From JAUVYV01 sp964585535 (GTDB taxonomy: Bacteria > Planctomycetota > Phycisphaerae > Sedimentisphaerales > Anaerobacaceae), in contig CAZPDW010000029.1 of assembly GCA_964585535.1 (NCBI GenBank), forward strand, positions 1-17,899: a stretch of DNA of 17,899 bases. Direction: 5' to 3'. Below, piece after piece: positions 13,119 through 17,899 of this stretch; within the stretch, counting starts at the first letter, position 1; the number at the start of each line of letters is the position of its first letter. The notes beneath the pieces were generated by a model. It was not told where the DNA came from. It made no database searches and worked only from the letters and a program-made list of their open reading frames with translations. Made by a program: the position numbers and the translations under genes.

Positions 13119-15842
13119 CTAAATAGGCGACTCAAAAGTGTACCGTCCCGAACCCACTTCAAACACAGCCGTCTCACCCACTTGCCGCAGCAGTTTCACT
13201 CCGTCAGCTTTTTTGGCTCGAGCGCCGCTTTCGATAATACCCTGCGCATCTGATGTCGGCACATACACCGTCGCCGTCGTATTCGCCGGTATCAGCAGCT
13301 CCATCACCAGCCCGTCTCCGTCCCTTCGCCAGGCGCTTTCTATTCGCCCATACATACAATCGTGTTCCGCCCTGACCCACTGCAGGTCCCCGACTATGTT
13401 AGGCCGGATGATAATCCGCTTAAAGCCGGCCCCGGCCGGGTCGGGATTTATACCCGCCAGTGCCTTGTAAAACCACGCACTGATATCACCGTAAAAAATA
13501 TGGTTATGAGAGCTCTTGCCCGCCCAGTCTTCCCACAGCGTCGTGGCGCCTCGCTCAATCCAGTCACCGTAGCTCGGCGGGCTTGTCTGCGTCGCTATCC
13601 GGTAAGCCGTCTCCGCTCGTCCGTTCTGCGTCAGGGCGTTAAAGATATGCTTCGTGCCCACAGGCGAAGCGTCAACATGCCAATTATGCTTTTCGATGTC
13701 CGCGCTGAGATTGTCCGCCACTTGTATCCTTTCTTCCTGCGGCACCAGCCCCTGATAAAGTGCCCCGCTCAAGCTGCGCTGACTACCGTCGCCATACACA
13801 CCATCGCCCCTGTAGAACGTTTTATTAAATGCCCGCCGAATATCTGCCGCAAGCCTGGCATATCTGCCTGCATCTTCGCTGTCGCCGAGCAGCCGAGCCG
13901 CCTCCGACAAAATCTTCACATCGACGTAATAATACGAAGTCGCCCTCAAAGACGCATTCACAATATGTCCTTGCGCCCTGCTGCGAATAAGCTCAACATA
14001 CGCTTGAAGCCCCTCGTAACGCCCTGTGAGAATCCGCTCGTCGCCGCAGTACTCGTACAGATACCACGGAATCAAAAAATACGCACTCGACCACGCCACG
14101 CTGTTCCAGCGACCGTAACCCCAGCCCGGGGTCGGAATTATCCCCGGCAGGTCACCGTCCGGACGCTGCTCGTCTGCGAAATCGTCCATCCACTTCGTGT
14201 ACGCAGCCGCCGCGTCAAAATTATACAGCCCCGCCTCAGCCGCCAGATGCGCATCACCCGTCCAGCCGTTCTTCTCCCGATGTGGACAATCGGTCGGATA
14301 CCCGTGAAAATTACTCACATAAGACCACAGCGTCGCCTGCTGTATCCTGTTCAAAAGCCGGTTCGAGCACTCGAAACTTCCCGCCCGTTCAAATGATGTA
14401 TGAACGACCTTCGCCAGAAGATTATCCGCCGTCGGCCTGCCCGGAAATCCCGTCAGTTCAACATACCGAAACCCGTGATAGACAAACCTCGGCTCCCAGA
14501 ACTGCCGCCCCTGACCGTTCAGGATATATGTATCGGTCTGAAATTCCCACTGATACGTGAACATACTGATATTCTCGGTATCCAGCGTCCCGTCCGCGTA
14601 TAGACGCTCGCCGTATCTGAGCTTAACCTGTGTCCCCGCCGGGCCTGAAACCGAAAGCCGGGCCCATCCCGCTATGTTCTGACCGATGTCAAACACGAAA
14701 ACCCCCGGCTTCGGCTCGGTTACTTTCACCGGCCTGATGGTCTTCATTACCTTGATTGCCGGCAGCATCTGTGCCCTGAGCCGGCCCTCAGGGCCCCGTA
14801 CGACTACCGCATCGGCCCACGCACTGTCATCGAATCCGCACTTGTTCCACCCGGGCATCTCACGCCTGGCATCATAGACCTCGCCGTTGCGAATACTCTC
14901 AAAGATAATCGGACCCTTGCCGGCCTTCCAGTTCGAATCGCTCACTATTCGTTTCGACGTCCCGTCCTCAAAGTCCACCTCAAGCTGACAAATCACCGCA
15001 GGCCTGTCCCGCCAGGGCGACTTATCGAAATTCCACGTCGCAAACGTGTGCATATTGTACCAGCCGTTACCCAGCACCACGCCCAGGGCATTGTCGCCCT
15101 GCAAAAGCCCCTCGGTAACATCGTATGTAACGTACAGCACTCGTCTGTCGTACCGCGTGAACGCCGGGTCCAGAACGTGGTCACCGACCTTCCTGCCGTT
15201 CAGATACAACTCATAGTAGCCAGGCCCGCAGATATAGACACGAGCTTTGCTCACCTTCTTGTCCAGTGAAAAGTCCCTGCGAAAAAAGGGACTCGGCTCC
15301 ACCTGTGCATCCCTGTCTGTCCATTGTATGGTCTTGCTGAAATGCCGTCTCGTCCGCTGCTCCCAGTCGTAAACCTTTGGCCCGCTTATCCACTCGCCCC
15401 GCCAGTCCTCTCGCCTCAACAGCCCCATCTCGGCGTACGCCGGCTCGCTCCACTTGCTAACCGTGCCTTGCCTGTCCCAGACGCGAACCTTCCAGAAATA
15501 CCGCATCCGCGACTTTAGCGATTTGCCCCCGTAAACGATATGTATCGACTGCTCAGAGCCGACCTTGCCGGTGTCCCACAAATCGCCCTTATCCTTATTG
15601 AGCTTCTCACGACTGCTCGCAGCGAGAATCCGATATGCCCCCTGCCTCCACCCTCGCCCCCTCGCCTGCGTAACCCAGCTCAGCCGAGGCCTGACCACAT
15701 CAATACCTACGGGATTTACGTGATATTCACACCGAAGCTCTTTTACCCTCGCGCTGCTGTCAGCAGGCCCCACACAAACCTGCGTTGCCGCACAGCCGGC
15801 TAAAATTATTCCCGAAATCAACAGAAAAATAAAACCTCTCAC
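13119..15842 (-). CDS. Alpha-L-rhamnosidase, GH78 family, lipoprotein
   Basis: A 907-residue enzyme that removes terminal alpha-L-rhamnose from glycans or plant glycosides. The signal peptide ends I-I-L-A-G-C with Cys17, so it is probably a surface or periplasmic lipoprotein. Family regions in order: N-terminal beta domain (about 35-140), rhamnosidase N/CBM67-like domain (about 190-370) with Y-Y-E-L-Y-L-N-G, the conserved-region domain (about 375-485) with V-F-D-I-G-Q-N-I-A-G-W, the (alpha/alpha)6 catalytic barrel (about 490-830), and a C-terminal beta domain. The acidic set D-x4-E-x6-D is present as D518-C-P-H-R-E523...G-D530, and a later G-A-T-T-L-W-E supplies the expected second catalytic Glu. 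GTG at 15842 is chosen because GGGGG lies 7 bases upstream; TTG at 15848 is too close to it. It begins 41 bases after the lepB stop, so the two may share a transcript. No other rhamnose genes are in the window. Confidence 0.93.
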   Translation of the reverse strand: MRGFIFLLISGIILAGCAATQVCVGPADSSARVKELRCEYHVNPVGIDVVRPRLSWVTQARGRGWRQGAYRILAASSREKLNKDKGDLWDTGKVGSEQSIHIVYGGKSLKSRMRYFWKVRVWDRQGTVSKWSEPAYAEMGLLRREDWRGEWISGPKVYDWEQRTRRHFSKTIQWTDRDAQVEPSPFFRRDFSLDKKVSKARVYICGPGYYELYLNGRKVGDHVLDPAFTRYDRRVLYVTYDVTEGLLQGDNALGVVLGNGWYNMHTFATWNFDKSPWRDRPAVICQLEVDFEDGTSKRIVSDSNWKAGKGPIIFESIRNGEVYDARREMPGWNKCGFDDSAWADAVVVRGPEGRLRAQMLPAIKVMKTIRPVKVTEPKPGVFVFDIGQNIAGWARLSVSGPAGTQVKLRYGERLYADGTLDTENISMFTYQWEFQTDTYILNGQGRQFWEPRFVYHGFRYVELTGFPGRPTADNLLAKVVHTSFERAGSFECSNRLLNRIQQATLWSYVSNFHGYPTDCPHREKNGWTGDAHLAAEAGLYNFDAAAAYTKWMDDFADEQRPDGDLPGIIPTPGWGYGRWNSVAWSSAYFLIPWYLYEYCGDERILTGRYEGLQAYVELIRSRAQGHIVNASLRATSYYYVDVKILSEAARLLGDSEDAGRYARLAADIRRAFNKTFYRGDGVYGDGSQRSLSGALYQGLVPQEERIQVADNLSADIEKHNWHVDASPVGTKHIFNALTQNGRAETAYRIATQTSPPSYGDWIERGATTLWEDWAGKSSHNHIFYGDISAWFYKALAGINPDPAGAGFKRIIIRPNIVGDLQWVRAEHDCMYGRIESAWRRDGDGLVMELLIPANTTATVYVPTSDAQGIIESGARAKKADGVKLLRQVGETAVFEVGSGRYTFESPI

Positions 15843-15883
15843 AGTCAAACCCCCTTACCTGAACTGGTTTTCAGAATTGACGT

Positions 15884-17398
15884 TCAGAATGTCTCGTCCG
15901 AGCCGCCGTAGATAAAACGCATCTCGCCGATATTCGGAACCACCGCATACCGAGAGCGAGCAAAAGGCCGAAATCCCGCAGGCCAATAGACAAACAACGC
16001 CTTGCCCACAAGATACTCGCGCGGCACAACACCGTAGCGGTATTTCTTGCCGTTATTGCCCCTGCCCTTGCGGCTCCACCACCTGCCGTCCTCGCTGCGG
16101 GGACTGTTGTCGCCCAGAACAAAAAACTCGTCTTCGCCCAACTGCAGCGGATTACCCTCCGTGGCCCGGCCGCGGTCGTTCAACTGTGGATTCCTCGATG
16201 TGTAATGAATGTCCCTGAAAATCGCAATATGCAAAAGATCGAGCTTGCCGGCGCCGAATATTTTTACCTGCGGCTCGATTTTTGTCCTTCTCGGCCCCGC
16301 CGCATTCGGTTCCCGGCCCATATCATACTCCAGCTTCTCATCCCCAAACTCCAGAACCAGCCGATGGTCCAGGTTCGCAAACCGCATAGGTACGTGTTTG
16401 CCGCGCATCGGCTCAGCCGCATACCCGCTGGCCAGAACCTTCTCGCCGTCTTCACTTTCTACGGCGATATTCATCTGCCCGCCGTAGTCGTACCATCCCC
16501 GATACGTCCTGCCATACTTGCTCAGCGAAATTCCAATATCCCCGGTCAAATCGCTCGATTTGACCCAGAAACGCACCATCAAATCGCTGCAGTAAGGAAG
16601 ATACCGATAATCCCCCACGCCGTCGTATGCGTAAGTCGCCCGAAAATCGTTCCCAAGCGAGGTGTCGTAGGACAACGTGCTAATCTGCTGCGCAGCGCTG
16701 TCCAGCACAAAAACCGCTGCGTTCGTCTCGTCAACCTTCCATTTTGAGCCGTTGCTGTTGTGAAAGGGCCGGCTCCACTTATGCCCGTTAAAGGCCGGCT
16801 CGTCGGGCCGAATCGGCTGGTAGTCGTTGTCATATACCGGCATCCACAACTTCTGCTGAACCTTCGTCGGTTTTCGGCTTATCTGGTCGTTTATATAGAC
16901 ATCACCGTCGATTATCTCCACCTTCTCGCCGGGCCTGCCTACGAGGCGTTTGATATAGTTCTCAATCGGGTTCAGTGGGTTTTTGAATACTATTACGTCC
17001 CACTGCTTCGGCTCGAAAAACTGATAAAAGCACTTCAAAACTAAAATGCGGTCGCCGTTCGAGATAGGCATCCTCCCGCCGGTCGGCTGATAAAACCCGC
17101 AGCTCGGGCACCTCGAACGCCGAAATGGCAGAGCGCCTCTCGGTATCGTGTCCCGGGACACACGGAAATTGCCGAGACCGTAGCGGTACTTGTACCCGCA
17201 CTGCGGACACCTGAGACGAAAATGCGCACCCATCAGCGTATCCGCCATACTCCCGGTCGGTATGCGGAACGCCTCCATTACGAAGGCCCGGAAAACAAAC
17301 GCCAACACAAAGGCCGTTATCAGCCACTCGAAGGTATTTGCTATCTCGGCAATTCTGTCTTTCTTTCGACCGCTCACACCCGATTTGCTCACCGTCAT
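15884..17398 (-). CDS. lepB: Signal peptidase I, large form with two inserted domains
   Basis: A 504-residue inner-membrane protease (S26 family) that cleaves signal peptides from exported proteins. One membrane segment (about 24-42) leads into F-R-I-P-T-G-S-M with nucleophile Ser50. The general base is Lys150 in Y-I-K-R-L-V-G-R-P-G-E, and the conserved G-D-N-S-P-R-S-E-D-G-R is at 429-439. Two insertions make it much longer than typical enzymes (about 180-325 residues). The first, between Ser50 and Lys150, carries C64-x-x-C67 and C97-x-x-C100, a likely zinc ribbon. The second (about 183-405) lies between the strand V-Y-I-N-D and the last catalytic-core box, and looks like a beta-sandwich (concanavalin/LamG-like) domain. 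The ATG at 17398 has GGGGA upstream; an open frame extends further to 17506 but is not family-like. Confidence 0.92.
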   Translation of the reverse strand: MTVSKSGVSGRKKDRIAEIANTFEWLITAFVLAFVFRAFVMEAFRIPTGSMADTLMGAHFRLRCPQCGYKYRYGLGNFRVSRDTIPRGALPFRRSRCPSCGFYQPTGGRMPISNGDRILVLKCFYQFFEPKQWDVIVFKNPLNPIENYIKRLVGRPGEKVEIIDGDVYINDQISRKPTKVQQKLWMPVYDNDYQPIRPDEPAFNGHKWSRPFHNSNGSKWKVDETNAAVFVLDSAAQQISTLSYDTSLGNDFRATYAYDGVGDYRYLPYCSDLMVRFWVKSSDLTGDIGISLSKYGRTYRGWYDYGGQMNIAVESEDGEKVLASGYAAEPMRGKHVPMRFANLDHRLVLEFGDEKLEYDMGREPNAAGPRRTKIEPQVKIFGAGKLDLLHIAIFRDIHYTSRNPQLNDRGRATEGNPLQLGEDEFFVLGDNSPRSEDGRWWSRKGRGNNGKKYRYGVVPREYLVGKALFVYWPAGFRPFARSRYAVVPNIGEMRFIYGGSDETF

Positions 17399-17726
17399 TT
17401 CTTCCCCACAGAGTCTCTGAAAACAAAGCGTCTCAAATACCAAGCACCCGCCGGCATACAAACCCGCTCTTAATCGGAATCCGCCGGGCGGCAAAAGAAG
17501 CAGCAATTATGCAGTCTATTTACCGCCCGGTCAAGACACATTTTGCTGTTCCACCCGTCAAAATCCCATTGGAACAAATTGACCATTGGAGTGGGAACCG
17601 GGCGCATTTTAATTTGAAGCGCAACACCCGGCTATTTTTATCAGCCCGGTATTGCGGGCTGGAGTTTATCGCTTTTAGCATCCCAGACAGCTTCAAATAC
17701 ACGAAAAAAAATTTAATAAAAATTGC
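17399..17726. other. Divergent intergenic region, no gene seen
   Basis: The region lies between the leftward lepB and the rightward gene at 17847. Open frames have no family-like sequence. Two inverted repeats stand out: CCGGGCGG (17484-17491) / CCGCCCGG (17523-17530) and CAGCCCG (17642-17648) / CGGGCTG (17655-17661, 6-base loop). Neither is followed by a T-run. Either may lie in the lepB leader or be a protein-binding site. Confidence 0.5.
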
Positions 17727-17755
17727 TTGCCGCATAGAAGTCGTTGTAGTATAGT
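17727..17755 (+). promoter_or_regulatory. Probable promoter of the partial gene at 17847
   Basis: TTGCCG (17727-17732), a 17-bp spacer and TATAGT (17750-17755), preceded by an A/T-rich run (17702-17724) that could act as an UP-like element. The leader would be about 85 bases. Confidence 0.5.
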
Positions 17756-17846
17756 GATTTGCAGTATGAAAGTGCCTTTGCCACCGCCGGTTAGTGCAAT
17801 AACTTTGAACGGGCACACTACGAGCGGACGGATTGTGGAGAGAACT

Positions 17847-17899
17847 ATGTCCTCCAAAAAAAAACGCTCACCTGCGAAAAATGGCCTTGCCACGCCAAG
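17847..17899 (+). CDS. Start of a gene, 3'-partial, lysine-rich N-terminus
   Basis: The ATG at 17847 follows a GGAGAGA ribosome-binding site (17837-17843) at normal spacing and reads MSSKKKRSPAKNGLATP up to the window end without a stop. A promoter is positioned upstream. The basic, low-complexity start resembles the tail of a DNA- or RNA-binding protein, but 17 residues are too few to assign a family. Confidence 0.55.
   Translation, partial: MSSKKKRSPAKNGLATP

Noticed and set aside
17338..17754. A 138-codon + strand open frame upstream of the last gene
   Set aside because: It overlaps the lepB start and the divergent promoter region and has no recognisable sequence or ribosome-binding site.

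Overview
The window looks like a chromosomal segment of a Gram-negative-type bacterium, most plausibly a planctomycete (Phycisphaerae-like). This rests on gestalt rather than on a marker such as rRNA. The supporting features are a very large signal peptidase I with extra domains, a lipoprotein GH78 rhamnosidase, a DksA/TraR-type zinc-finger protein with a degenerate cysteine pair, a T2SS GspK-like protein, and several remnants of mobile DNA. There is no rRNA operon, CRISPR array or complete transposon.

Layout. (1) Bases 1-1740: 3' part of a GspK-like protein gene (+). (2) 1744-2191: a four-helix-bundle protein gene (-) bracketed by inverted arrays of a 7-bp repeat, sitting between the converging ends of the GspK-like gene and an inositol-monophosphatase-family gene (-). 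(3) About 3024-3076: two divergent promoters sharing a -10 element, driving the phosphatase leftward and a five-gene unit rightward. (4) 3062-8236 (+): DUF2752 membrane protein, putative lipoprotein, serA, a phosphohexomutase (GlmM/PMM type) and a cation diffusion facilitator, closely packed and probably one operon. (5) 8244-9638 (-): dihydrolipoyl dehydrogenase, convergent with the operon. (6) 9860-9933: tRNA-Cys(GCA). (7) 10304-11301: an AT-rich accessory patch with an OmlA/BamE-like lipoprotein, a second lipoprotein gene cut off after its signal peptide, a tandemly doubled IS3-type terminal sequence, an IS3 transposase C-terminal remnant, a hairpin cluster and a partial copy of the tRNA-Ser 3' end. 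(8) 11302-11903 (-): tRNA-Ser(CGA) and a DksA/TraR-family gene. (9) 12303-12894 (-): a GIY-YIG nuclease remnant and the tmRNA gene ssrA, with a good promoter. (10) 12963-13116: a small MITE-like palindromic element. (11) 13119-17398 (-): lepB followed by a secreted GH78 alpha-L-rhamnosidase. (12) 17727-17899 (+): a promoter and the first codons of a gene that runs off the window.

Working together: serA starts serine biosynthesis and the phosphohexomutase feeds sugar-phosphate and envelope precursors. The GspK-like protein, LepB and the lipoproteins concern protein export and the cell envelope, and the rhamnosidase is a surface enzyme for rhamnose-containing glycans. tmRNA, the DksA-like protein and the tRNAs serve translation and transcription control. 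The most unusual items are the heptad-flanked four-helix-bundle cassette, the LepB with two inserted domains, the shared -10 divergent promoter, the doubled IS end and the MITE-like repeat.
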